From Defluviitaleaceae bacterium (GTDB taxonomy: Bacteria; Bacillota; Clostridia; Lachnospirales; UBA5962), in the NCBI GenBank assembly GCA_009779915.1, contig WRBA01000007.1, positions 39,780 to 103,779 on the forward strand: a DNA stretch of 64,000 nucleotides, read 5' to 3'. A program made the translations under genes and the position numbers. Positions within the stretch are counted from its first letter, which is position 1; the number at the start of each line of letters is the position of its first letter. Positions 1 to 7,591 of this stretch are shown piece after piece. The notes under the pieces are model-generated. The model did not search any database. It had not been told where the DNA came from and saw nothing but the letters and a program-made list of their open reading frames with translations.

Positions 1-2093
1 TCAATCCTCCTAACGCCGGCGGAAACAGAGCTTTCCGACAATATTTTAAACAAACCTATTTGAGAGGTGTTGCTTACATGAGTCCCTCCGCACAGCTCGG
101 CACATAAGCTTCCTATATTAACAACCCTAACTACATCGCCGTATTTTTCGCCGAATAAAGCCATTGCGCCCATATTTGCAGCCGATTCAATATCCGTATT
201 AACCGTATTAACATCTAATGCTTCAAAAATGGCGTCGTTTACCATATTCTCTATTTTATCAAGCTCTTCATAGGTTATAGGTTCAAAATGGGTCAAATCA
301 AAGCGCAGCCGTTCAGATGAAACATAAGAACCTGCCTGAGTTACATGCCCTCCAAGAACTTCTCTGAGAGCTTTATGGAGTAAATGAGTAGCTGTATGGT
401 TACGCATAGTTGATTTGCGGCATTTTTCGTCTACGGATACCGTGCATCTTCCTCCAACTTCAATTTTTCCCGAACGTACTTTCCCTATATGGATATATTT
501 ATCTCCATCCACTTTTTTACAGTCGCATACTTCAAAAACGCCGCTCTCAGTGGTTATCGTCCCAATATCCCCTACCTGACCACCACCCTCAGCGTAAAAG
601 GTTGTCATATCTAGGACGATAATCCCTTCTGCACCTTCTCCAAGTTCTTTAGTCTCTTTTCCTTCTATTATCAAAGAAATGACTTTAGGGGTATTTGCGC
701 TGATACAGTCATAGCCTGCAAATTCAGTCGCAGGGATATCCATTGTACTGTAAATTTCAGTATCTGAACCCATAAAAGTACTCTCTTCCCTGCTGCCACG
801 AGACATTTCACGCTGTTTTTCCATTTCAGTATTAAAGCCTTCTTCATCTACCTGAAGGTTTGCTTCCTCCAAAATCTCCTTCATAAGTTCAAGAGGGAAG
901 CCGTAGGTATCATAGAGCTTAAAAGCATCAGCACCACCGAGTATTTTTGTACCATTCTTCATCCCCTCAATATGATTCATTAAATACTCCAGCCCTTGGT
1001 CAAGGGTTTCGTAAAAGCGATTTTCCTCAACGGAAAGTATTTTAAGTATATATTCCTTATGAGCGTTAAGCTCAGGGTATGCATCACCAAATTGGCTGAC
1101 TACAACCTGGCATAATTCTGGCATAAATGTACGGTCTATACCCAGCTGTTTGCCATGCCTTGCGGCTCTCCTAAGAAGCCTTCTAAGTACATAGCCCCGC
1201 CCTTCATTGTTTGGAAGCACCCCGTCCGCAAGTAAAAAGCTTACAGCCCTTATATGGTCTGTAATAATCCTTACGGATATATCCTTATTTTCAGAACTGC
1301 CGTAAGCGTAGCCGCTCATAGTGCAAACAGCGTCCCTGATACTTTTCATAGTATCAATATCCATTATGGATTTAACGCCCTGCATAATAACACCCATACG
1401 TTCAAGCCCCATACCTGTGTCTATATTAGGACTTGCTAAAGGCTCATAAGACCCGTCTTCTTTTTTGTCGAATTGGGTAAATACCAAATTCCAAAATTCA
1501 GTATAGCGGTCACAGTCGCAGCCAACTGTACAACCCTCTTTACCGCAGCCAAATTCAGGTCCCAAATCGAAATAAATTTCCGAACATGGGCCACAGGGAC
1601 CAACAGTGCCAACTTCCCAAAAATTATCCTCTTTACCCATTCTAAATATTCTATCTTTTGGGATGCCTACTTTTTTATACCAAATATCGAAAGCTTCGTC
1701 ATCCTCAAAATAAACCGATGGATAAAGCTTATCCACAGGCATTTCAAGTACTTCCGTGCAAAATTCCCAAGCCCAAGGTATCACTTCATTTTTAAAATAA
1801 TCACCAAATGAAAAGTTCCCAAGCATTTCAAAAAAAGTAGCATGGCGGTTGGTTATGCCTACATTTTCAATATCCCCTGTCCTTATACATTTCTGGCAGG
1901 TTGCAATCCTTTTAGATGGCGGTGTTGAAAGCCCTGTAAAATATGCCTTCATAGGTGCCATACCGGCGTTTATTAAAAGCAGGCTCTTATCATTTTCGGG
2001 CACTAATGAATAGCTTTTAAGTCTTAAATGCTCTTTTTCCTCAAAAAATTTAAGAAAAGCTTCTCTAATCTCACTTACACTCATGTATTTCAT
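1..2093 (-). CDS. alaS: Alanyl-tRNA synthetase, 3' end cut by window edge
   Basis: Charges tRNA-Ala with alanine in the cytoplasm. The reverse strand is open from an ATG at 2093 to the window edge, about 697 codons; the full-length family is about 870-880 residues, so the C-terminal part lies outside. The N-terminus reads MKYMSVSEIREAF, typical of AlaRS, and the last visible residues read ESSVSAGVRRI, the conserved stretch after the editing domain. The start has a GGAGGG ribosome binding site. The gene follows a T-box leader with its own promoter, so it is expected to respond to uncharged tRNA-Ala. Identification is secure; only the 3' end is unseen. Confidence 0.95.
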   Translation of the reverse strand, partial: MKYMSVSEIREAFLKFFEEKEHLRLKSYSLVPENDKSLLLINAGMAPMKAYFTGLSTPPSKRIATCQKCIRTGDIENVGITNRHATFFEMLGNFSFGDYFKNEVIPWAWEFCTEVLEMPVDKLYPSVYFEDDEAFDIWYKKVGIPKDRIFRMGKEDNFWEVGTVGPCGPCSEIYFDLGPEFGCGKEGCTVGCDCDRYTEFWNLVFTQFDKKEDGSYEPLASPNIDTGMGLERMGVIMQGVKSIMDIDTMKSIRDAVCTMSGYAYGSSENKDISVRIITDHIRAVSFLLADGVLPNNEGRGYVLRRLLRRAARHGKQLGIDRTFMPELCQVVVSQFGDAYPELNAHKEYILKILSVEENRFYETLDQGLEYLMNHIEGMKNGTKILGGADAFKLYDTYGFPLELMKEILEEANLQVDEEGFNTEMEKQREMSRGSREESTFMGSDTEIYSTMDIPATEFAGYDCISANTPKVISLIIEGKETKELGEGAEGIIVLDMTTFYAEGGGQVGDIGTITTESGVFEVCDCKKVDGDKYIHIGKVRSGKIEVGGRCTVSVDEKCRKSTMRNHTATHLLHKALREVLGGHVTQAGSYVSSERLRFDLTHFEPITYEELDKIENMVNDAIFEALDVNTVNTDIESAANMGAMALFGEKYGDVVRVVNIGSLCAELCGGTHVSNTSQIGLFKILSESSVSAGVRRI

Positions 2094-2104
2094 TATTAAA
2101 TCAT

Positions 2105-2342
2105 CCCTCCAAATAAAAAACGCCCCTAAAATAGGGGCGAAATAATCCGCGGTACCACCCTGATTGCGCTTATAAAATAAGCACCACTCATAACCGATTA
2201 ACGCTCAGCACACGCCCATAGGGAAGTTGTATGAAAAGCAGCTTCAGCAACACGCTTGTCCGAAAACCTTTCAGCTATAAGTTTTCTCTCTTTAGGAGGC
2301 GTAATTACCTACTCATCTTTTCCTCTTTTGCTATATTTACCT
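2105..2342 (-). ncRNA. T-box leader of alaS
   Basis: The leader RNA between the promoter and alaS carries the near-invariant T-box core AGGGTGGTACCGCGG (complement at 2147-2161), an AGAGAG element at about 2285-2290 and a terminator hairpin just before the gene. T-box RNAs bind the cognate uncharged tRNA and switch from terminator to antiterminator, here expected for tRNA-Ala. Alanine (GCN) triplets occur in the stem I region, but I did not assign the specifier by folding. Confidence 0.93.
2111..2139 (-). terminator. T-box terminator hairpin
   Basis: Read on the minus strand this is CGCCCCTA, a 3-nt loop, TAGGGGCG and then a T-run (TTTTTTATTT). It sits between the T-box core and the alaS ribosome binding site and is the regulated terminator of the leader. 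Confidence 0.9.
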
Positions 2343-2348
2343 ACTTTA

Positions 2349-2377
2349 ATTATAGTCACAAGGCTTGCCCTTGTAAA
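2349..2377 (-). promoter_or_regulatory. sigma-A-type promoter of alaS
   Basis: Minus strand TTTACA (2377-2372), a 17-nt spacer and a perfect TATAAT (2354-2349). This predicts transcription starting near 2342, directly ahead of the T-box. It lies just past the spoVAE stop codon, so alaS is independent of the spore operon. Confidence 0.8.
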
Positions 2378-2387
2378 GCCTTTTTAT

Positions 2388-2753
2388 TTATTTTTTTTGC
2401 TTAGGCTCCTTCGGATTAAATATAAGTGAAGCGATATAACTAAACACCACTGCTGCCGCAACGCCCCCTGCCATAGCTTTAAAAGCCCCTGTAAATATGC
2501 CCATAAAGCCTGCTTCATCTATCTCATTCATCACCCCTCTGGCGAGAATATGCCCAAAGCCCGGCAGAGGAACCGTAGCACCGGCACCGCCAAAGTCCAC
2601 TAATGGCTGATACAGCCCAACAGCCGATAGAATGCAGCCTATTACTACAAAGCTCACCAATATTTTAGGCATGGTCATTTTTGTTTTATCCACCAATATT
2701 TGGGCTATAACGCATATAAGCCCGCCTACTAAAAACGCCTTCATATACTCCAT
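2388..2753 (-). CDS. spoVAE: Stage V sporulation protein AE
   Basis: Small integral membrane protein of the SpoVA complex, which moves dipicolinic acid into the forespore and releases it at germination. At 121 residues it is close to the usual length of about 117, with several hydrophobic segments (for example residues 6-22 and 29-47) and a glycine-rich loop GGAGATVPLPGFGHILA typical of the SpoVAC/SpoVAE family. It is the last gene of the operon, four bases after spoVAD, with an AGGTG-like ribosome binding site. Its loop resembles that of SpoVAC upstream, as expected for these related subunits. Confidence 0.93.
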   Translation of the reverse strand: MEYMKAFLVGGLICVIAQILVDKTKMTMPKILVSFVVIGCILSAVGLYQPLVDFGGAGATVPLPGFGHILARGVMNEIDEAGFMGIFTGAFKAMAGGVAAAVVFSYIASLIFNPKEPKQKK

Positions 2754-2757
2754 AAAA

Positions 2758-3771
2758 TCACCTCGTATTTTCTATAGCCACGGCGTGAGCTATGCCCGGT
2801 ATACTTTGTCCTTGCTGGCTGGATGTGGGACTTAAAAGTGCCCCTGTAGGTACAAATAAGATTTTGTTTAGAGTCTGTTCTTTAAGAGCATTAAATAAAT
2901 AGCCTGCAAAAGTAACTGCTGAGCAAGCGCAGCCTGAGCCGCCTGAATGGGTATCCTGCTTTGCTTTATCAAATATTTTTATACCGCAGTCTGTGTAGGT
3001 ATCGTCAAGTTGATATCCTTTGTCTCCCATCAGTCTAAACGCCAATTCTCTGCCTATATAGCCTAAATCACCAGTTATAATTAAGTCATAGTAGGAAGGC
3101 TCCCGTCTTGTGTCTCTGAAATGGGCGGCAATTGTGTCAGCGGCGGCAGGTGCCATTGCAGCACCCATATTTGCGGCATCCACTACACCAAAGTCAACAA
3201 TTTTACCTACGGTAGCATGAGTTATAAAAGGTCCATCCTGGCTATTTGAAAGAATAGTGCATCCGCTGCCTGTCACAGTCCATGTTGATGTAGGGGCGCG
3301 CTGGTTACCAAGCTCTAAAGGGGTTCTAAACTGCTTTTCCGCGGAACAAAAATGGCTTGAAGCTCCTGCTATAATTTTTTCTGCCGCACCTGAATCAATG
3401 GTAAGCGCACCTATACTCATAGCTTGCCCTATATTTGAGCAGGCGGAGAAAATTCCCCAAAAAGGCCTGTTTAAATGCATTACACCAAATGTAGAGCCTG
3501 TATTTTGATCCAATAAGTCCCCCGCTATGATAATATCAATATCCCGAGAGGATAAATCAGCTTTTTCTATCACTTTATTCAAGGCTGTTTCCACAATTTT
3601 AGACTCGGCCTTCTCCCAGCTTTCGCACCCATGAAGTATATCATCAAGTACCACATCAAAATATCTGGCAAGAGGCCCTTGCCCTTCCTTTGGCCCTACT
3701 ACAGATGCGGTGTTTATAATCGACACGGGATTATCTATTTTAATAGTCTGCTCTCCCAAACGCTTAGCCAT
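2758..3771 (-). CDS. spoVAD: Stage V sporulation protein AD
   Basis: Soluble thiolase-fold component of the SpoVA complex that binds dipicolinic acid. The protein is about 337 residues, the normal size, and shows thiolase-like features: a central Cys in GIFSACSNIGQAMSIGA and a glycine-rich C-terminal segment HSGGSGCACSAVTFAGY. I chose the ATG at 3771, which overlaps the spoVAC stop as TGATG and has GGGAGG eight bases upstream; a TTG one codon earlier (3774) is possible. The overlap implies translational coupling with spoVAC. It should act in the forespore under sigma-G, although I found no clear sigma-G promoter. Confidence 0.95.
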   Translation of the reverse strand: MAKRLGEQTIKIDNPVSIINTASVVGPKEGQGPLARYFDVVLDDILHGCESWEKAESKIVETALNKVIEKADLSSRDIDIIIAGDLLDQNTGSTFGVMHLNRPFWGIFSACSNIGQAMSIGALTIDSGAAEKIIAGASSHFCSAEKQFRTPLELGNQRAPTSTWTVTGSGCTILSNSQDGPFITHATVGKIVDFGVVDAANMGAAMAPAAADTIAAHFRDTRREPSYYDLIITGDLGYIGRELAFRLMGDKGYQLDDTYTDCGIKIFDKAKQDTHSGGSGCACSAVTFAGYLFNALKEQTLNKILFVPTGALLSPTSSQQGQSIPGIAHAVAIENTR

Positions 3772-4214
3772 CAAAGCAGCCCTCCCTTTGAAAAGTAGTA
3801 AAAAACGCCTACAATCATAGAGGTAAATGTGCCAAAAACTATAACCGGTCCGGCTAAAATAAACATTCTGGCGCCTACACCCATTATATGCCCTTCTTTT
3901 TTAAACTCAATAGCCGGTGATGCAACCGCATTGGCAAAACCTGTTATAGGTACTGCCGAGCCGGCTCCGGCAAACTTACCAATCCTTTGATACAGCCCAA
4001 GACCTGTAAGGAGTACACCTATAAATATTAAAACAATTGATGTATATGTTGCCGCCGAATCCTGGGCTATACCGGCACTTTTAAATGTATTTAATATAAA
4101 CTGACCGCCTATGGAAAAAAGACCGCCTATTAAAAAAGCTTTAAGAGTATTACTTATTATTTTTGAATTTGGGGATAATTCATTTACCAATTCTTGATAC
4201 TTAGTTTTCTCCAT
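3771..4214 (-). CDS. spoVAC: Stage V sporulation protein AC
   Basis: Membrane subunit of the SpoVA dipicolinate channel; SpoVAC is described in Bacillus as a mechanosensitive channel. The 147-residue product has the family's N-terminal amphipathic segment (KYQELVNELSPNSKIISNTLKAF), about four hydrophobic segments and the loop GAGSAVPITGFANAVASPA that parallels the SpoVAE loop. A GGGAG ribosome binding site precedes the ATG. It overlaps spoVAD downstream and follows spoVAB by 16 bases, so it is part of one spoVAA-AE transcript. Confidence 0.95.
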   Translation of the reverse strand: MEKTKYQELVNELSPNSKIISNTLKAFLIGGLFSIGGQFILNTFKSAGIAQDSAATYTSIVLIFIGVLLTGLGLYQRIGKFAGAGSAVPITGFANAVASPAIEFKKEGHIMGVGARMFILAGPVIVFGTFTSMIVGVFYYFSKGGLL

Positions 4215-4230
4215 TAATTAAAACTCCCTT

Positions 4231-4656
4231 TCACTGAGGGTCAAAAAAACCCGGAATAAGAAAATATACAAGAGAGCCTGCCGCCTTGCCTATAGCAAGG
4301 CATACCAAAAGCACTGCAAGCCCCCGCTTAAGATTAGCCCGCCTTGCCATTATAGGTATTACATTTAATGTTTCGGCCAAGGAGACGGCTAAACAACCGT
4401 AAAAGACCCCAGCCATAAGCCCTATTAGCCCCATTAGCGGTCTGCTTATATTAATATTAAAATTCAAAAGCCCAATAACAGTCCCAAAAATGCCGCCTGC
4501 TATAATAGCTTCCTCATATAGTATGATTTGACTTTGAGTACTGGTTTTTTGCGCTAATCTCGTTATTAAACCTATTTTGACTATAAAAGCAAACACTGCC
4601 CCTGATATTACCGCCCCTGATGCTGCCCCTATAATTATAACTGCTATATATCCCAT
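4231..4656 (-). CDS. spoVAB: Stage V sporulation protein AB
   Basis: Integral membrane protein of the SpoVA complex with four or five hydrophobic segments. A longer reading frame runs upstream to 4692, but the ATG at 4656 (MGYIAVIIIGAA) has a well-placed GGAG and sits two bases from the spoVAA stop codon. It yields 141 residues, the length of Bacillus SpoVAB. It lies in the canonical order between spoVAA and spoVAC. Assignment rests on size, hydrophobic pattern and position more than on a diagnostic motif. Confidence 0.9.
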   Translation of the reverse strand: MGYIAVIIIGAASGAVISGAVFAFIVKIGLITRLAQKTSTQSQIILYEEAIIAGGIFGTVIGLLNFNINISRPLMGLIGLMAGVFYGCLAVSLAETLNVIPIMARRANLKRGLAVLLVCLAIGKAAGSLVYFLIPGFFDPQ

Positions 4657-4657
4657 A

Positions 4658-5260
4658 TTACTCCTTTTCCCTTGGTGTACTAATTGTTTCAACTATAGTT
4701 TCAGTTACATCTTTTTCATACAAAGACATTTCTACTTGGACAGGAGTTGGGTCATTGGTTAACTTTTTCCCTCCAAAATGGTTGAAAAACGCAATTATCC
4801 CTACAGCAAGCCCAATAGAATAGGATACTTGTATAACAGCAATATTGCCGCTTTCTCCTAAAAAAAGCTCTGTGTATTTCTCAAAGACCTTTCCCATTTG
4901 AGAGTCCGTATGAAAGGTCATTATTGCAGTTGAGGCACCTACAAATAAGATGATACTTACAGCCGCTATCTTAATAAATGTTACAAGCTTATTTTCCTTT
5001 TTCTTATCAGCCCATTCTACGAGAACCTCTTTTTCACCGGTATTGACTATAGTTGCTTTAGGATGTTTTTTATGGATTGCTTTTACTATATCATTAAACT
5101 TTATAGCTTCATGAAACCTATCTGTTTTTTGCAGCAGTTCTATCCGTTCTATCTCTTGTTTTAAAGCTTGAGGCGCCTCTATATCAGCCACATCTTTAAT
5201 ACGAATGATGCTTTTATCTATAAAATGTACTTTCTTTTTGGTGTTTACATATATTTCCAT
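4658..5260 (-). CDS. spoVAA: Stage V sporulation protein AA
   Basis: First gene of the spoVA operon, 200 residues against about 206 in Bacillus. An N-terminal cytosolic portion (MEIYVNTKKKVHFIDKSIIRIKDVADIEAP) is followed by two transmembrane segments near residues 109-128 and 141-163 and a hydrophilic tail. A GAGGTG ribosome binding site lies seven bases ahead of the ATG. The family is required for dipicolinate uptake into spores. Membership is supported by the conserved opening domain and by the perfect AA-AB-AC-AD-AE gene order. Confidence 0.92.
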   Translation of the reverse strand: MEIYVNTKKKVHFIDKSIIRIKDVADIEAPQALKQEIERIELLQKTDRFHEAIKFNDIVKAIHKKHPKATIVNTGEKEVLVEWADKKKENKLVTFIKIAAVSIILFVGASTAIMTFHTDSQMGKVFEKYTELFLGESGNIAVIQVSYSIGLAVGIIAFFNHFGGKKLTNDPTPVQVEMSLYEKDVTETIVETISTPREKE

Positions 5261-5342
5261 ATTTCACCTCATCTTTGCAAGAATAGTTTTTTCTTTGGAG
5301 AGCAAATTATACTTTAGAAATTGTTGGATTTATATTTAAATT

Positions 5343-5396
5343 CATCTAAAATAGTATCAGCTTTATAGCAAGCTATTGCTGATGCTGTTTTAGATG
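5343..5396. repeat. Long imperfect palindrome upstream of spoVA
   Basis: Arms of 19 nt at 5343-5361 and 5378-5396 (CATCTAAAATAGTATCAGC and its complement) enclose a second small palindrome, ATAGC-AA-GCTAT. As plus-strand RNA the two arm mismatches become G-U pairs. It lies in the 270-bp gap between the diguanylate cyclase and spoVAA; apart from this and the terminator at 5484 I see nothing else in that gap. Function unknown. Confidence 0.6.
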
Positions 5397-5483
5397 AGAG
5401 CTGTACTGTGCAAGCCGTGCGGCTTATCTAGATAAAATGGTAAAGGTTTTATTATTATTTTGTTCGGATTTAAGTATATAGCT

Positions 5484-5524
5484 AAAAAAGCTCTCTATCC
5501 ATAATTTAGATAGAGAGCTTTTTT
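5484..5524 (-). terminator. Intrinsic terminator after the diguanylate cyclase
   Basis: Inverted repeat AAGCTCTCTATC / GATAGAGAGCTT followed by a T-run on the minus strand, starting nine bases past the cyclase stop codon. The A-run on the other side makes it potentially bidirectional. Confidence 0.85.
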
Positions 5525-5532
5525 TAGCTATA

Positions 5533-6765
5533 TTACATATTATTTTCCTGCTTGGATTTTTTTCTCATTCGTTTGTTTTCATACATTTTTTCATCAGCTA
5601 TACCCAAAATTTCCCCTGCGGTCAACTCATTGTCCGATTCAACTGCAACAATGCCAAAACTTATGCTGTATGAATATGTTTTATCTTCCAAAAATTTATC
5701 ATTTTTAAAACTATCATAAATCACATTCATTTTTTCATAAGCCTCTTCATAATTAATAGCCGGCGCAAGAATCATAAATTCGTCACCACCAAGGCGGCAA
5801 GCCATAGCATCAGGCGAAAAATCTCTCAAATGCTTTGCAGCATTTTTAATGTATACATCCCCTTCGTTATGCCCAAATTCATCATTTATATATTTTAAAT
5901 TATCCAAATCTGTAAAAATCAAAGTAAAACTCTTTTTTTCATTTATCCAGTTATTAAAAGTAAGCATACCAAAAGATCTGTTATACAACCCTGTAAGGTT
6001 GTCCTGAAAAGCTTGTATTTCAAGCTCTTCTATTTTGTTCTTTGTCTCAGATATATCATTTATTACAAATACTTCTGCATTTGAATTGTTCCAGTCAAGT
6101 AAATAAGTGTTAATCATAAAGCTGCGTAGATTGCCGTTTTGGTCATATGCAATTTCAATTTCGCTTTTACTTTTACTGCCCAACCCATAATGGCTAGATA
6201 TAATCCCAACAAGATTTTCTATATAACTAGCATCATTATTTACTTCACTTTCAGCTATATCGTTCATAAATAGTATTTCATGGGTGGATATATCTATAAC
6301 AATAATCTGCAAAGGCACATTATGCATCAAAGCACTAAGCAAAAGGCTGCCTTGCTGAATTTGATTTATTTTACCCTCAAGGCTTTTTTGCCTTTCATCC
6401 ATTTGCTCAACCATCAAATTAAAAGCATCAGAAAATTCTCCCATAAAATCAACCCGCTGCTGATAGTCACCTTGGGCAATTTGCTGTGCCTGCCAAGTCA
6501 AATGTCTTAAGGAAGCATGCAGTGATTTAAGGGGCGCAGCGATTTCATTACCCCTTGACGGCTGCTTACTATCCAACTCACCCCTGGAGAGAGCCAATGC
6601 CATAGCCTTAGCCTCTATGGCGCACTCAGCAAAATACTGAATACCACTAGCAAACTCCTGAATATCTTCAGGCAATTTCTCAATATCTAAAACGGCATTT
6701 GCCGGATTGTACAGAACATCACGTAAATAATTAAATAAAATTTCCAAATTCAGCTCCATCTCCAA
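5533..6765 (-). CDS. HAMP-PAS-GGDEF diguanylate cyclase
   Basis: Predicted to make cyclic di-GMP from two GTP. The N-terminal ~80 residues are of unknown type; residues ~85-130 look like a HAMP linker (QQIAQGDYQQRVDFMGEFSDAFN), ~140-240 like a PAS sensor, then a coiled coil and a GGDEF domain with DNLTGLYNR, FTDLDNLKYIND and an intact RLGGDEF near residue 326. The RxxD product-inhibition site is not evident before the GGDEF motif. There is no transmembrane segment, so it is cytosolic. The start is a TTG at 6765 or the ATG at 6759; neither has a strong ribosome binding site. It follows the V4R gene by 35 bases, probably co-transcribed. Confidence 0.9.
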   Translation of the reverse strand: MEMELNLEILFNYLRDVLYNPANAVLDIEKLPEDIQEFASGIQYFAECAIEAKAMALALSRGELDSKQPSRGNEIAAPLKSLHASLRHLTWQAQQIAQGDYQQRVDFMGEFSDAFNLMVEQMDERQKSLEGKINQIQQGSLLLSALMHNVPLQIIVIDISTHEILFMNDIAESEVNNDASYIENLVGIISSHYGLGSKSKSEIEIAYDQNGNLRSFMINTYLLDWNNSNAEVFVINDISETKNKIEELEIQAFQDNLTGLYNRSFGMLTFNNWINEKKSFTLIFTDLDNLKYINDEFGHNEGDVYIKNAAKHLRDFSPDAMACRLGGDEFMILAPAINYEEAYEKMNVIYDSFKNDKFLEDKTYSYSISFGIVAVESDNELTAGEILGIADEKMYENKRMRKKSKQENNM

Positions 6766-6800
6766 GCACCGCCATTTGCATAACGATTAATCGCAATATC

Positions 6801-7337
6801 CTACTTTAATACAGCTCCATTAAATCTGCAAACCCTATCACCACTTGCCCAGCAATCAATTTCGCGAACATCGTATTTTTTTCCTGTATATGCTTCTAAT
6901 ATACCTGCAATAAAGCCCTCATCATAAATACAAACATTTTCATTGGTAATAGGAAGACCGCTGCAATCTAAATCCTGTCCTACAGTAAGTACAATATCGC
7001 CTGTTTCCGGATTAAAGCTCTCCATACGCAAAATGCCGATTTTTAAATCCATCAAAGTCTTTTGCAAATTAGCTACAAATGCATTAAAGTCCACTGTTAA
7101 ATCTAATACGTTTTTAGAAAATTCCATCCCTGCTAAAAATCCAGCCTGACGGAAATATTCATTCGCTTGGTCGAGACCATTAGCCTTACTGAGGACATCT
7201 AACATTGTAAATTGCATGAGCCTGTAAACAAGCACCGGCATCTCTTCACCTAAGTCCCCGCGCCCTTCTTTAATATTGCCTAAAGCCTCCCATGAAAATT
7301 CCTCATGTCCTTTGTTTTTCATAAATACATTTTTCAT
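6801..7337 (-). CDS. V4R-domain (4-vinyl reductase-type) sensor protein
   Basis: Small cytosolic protein of 178 residues. The C-terminal half (MESFNPETGDIVLTVGQDLDCSGLPITN ... YDEGFIAGILEAYTGKKYDVREIDCWASGDRVCRF, written here in part) matches the V4R fold, a small-molecule-binding domain found in bacterial sensors, with conserved Cys residues at the C-terminus (DCWASGDRVCRF). The ATG has a strong AAGGAGGG site. It precedes a cyclase that has a PAS but no output partner, so I infer a sensor-effector pair. The ligand is unknown. Confidence 0.8.
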   Translation of the reverse strand: MKNVFMKNKGHEEFSWEALGNIKEGRGDLGEEMPVLVYRLMQFTMLDVLSKANGLDQANEYFRQAGFLAGMEFSKNVLDLTVDFNAFVANLQKTLMDLKIGILRMESFNPETGDIVLTVGQDLDCSGLPITNENVCIYDEGFIAGILEAYTGKKYDVREIDCWASGDRVCRFNGAVLK

Positions 7338-7437
7338 TATTGCCCTCCTTATTTTTATAAATGAAAATAGTTAAACAACCTGAAAGGTCGACTGTAATAA
7401 AAACCAAGTTTAGCGTTTGGGGGTTTTAGCTTGTTTG

Positions 7438-7466
7438 ATTATAAGACAAATAAATATACCGTTCAA
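7438..7466 (-). promoter_or_regulatory. Promoter of the V4R-cyclase operon
   Basis: Minus strand TTGAAC (7466-7461), 17-nt spacer, TATAAT (7443-7438). It predicts a leader of about 94 nt. I looked for a c-di-GMP riboswitch in this leader and could not support one. Confidence 0.7.
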
Positions 7467-7537
7467 TAAAATATACCACAAAACAATCATATTTTCAATC
7501 GTTCTTTTAATGTTAATTTATTAACTAATGAAAATTT

Positions 7538-7582
7538 GCCACTGTTTTGACCCGATATTTACATTCGTGCCAAAACAGTGGC
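7538..7582 (-). terminator. Hairpin after the flotillin gene
   Basis: Twelve-base arms (GCCACTGTTTTG / CAAAACAGTGGC) around a 21-nt loop, ten bases after the flotillin stop; the minus-strand tail is AAATTTTC, a weak T-run. A probable end of the nfeD-flotillin transcript. Confidence 0.6.
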
Positions 7583-7591
7583 TTTATGTTT

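Noticed and set aside
2353..2390. Plus-strand hairpin AAGGCTT / AAGCCTT followed by T-rich sequence
   Set aside because: No plus-strand gene ends here; the left arm overlaps the alaS promoter spacer, so probably fortuitous.
5261..5342. Search for a sigma-G promoter upstream of spoVAA
   Set aside because: Expected from knowledge of spoVA regulation, but no convincing -35/-10 pair was found by eye.
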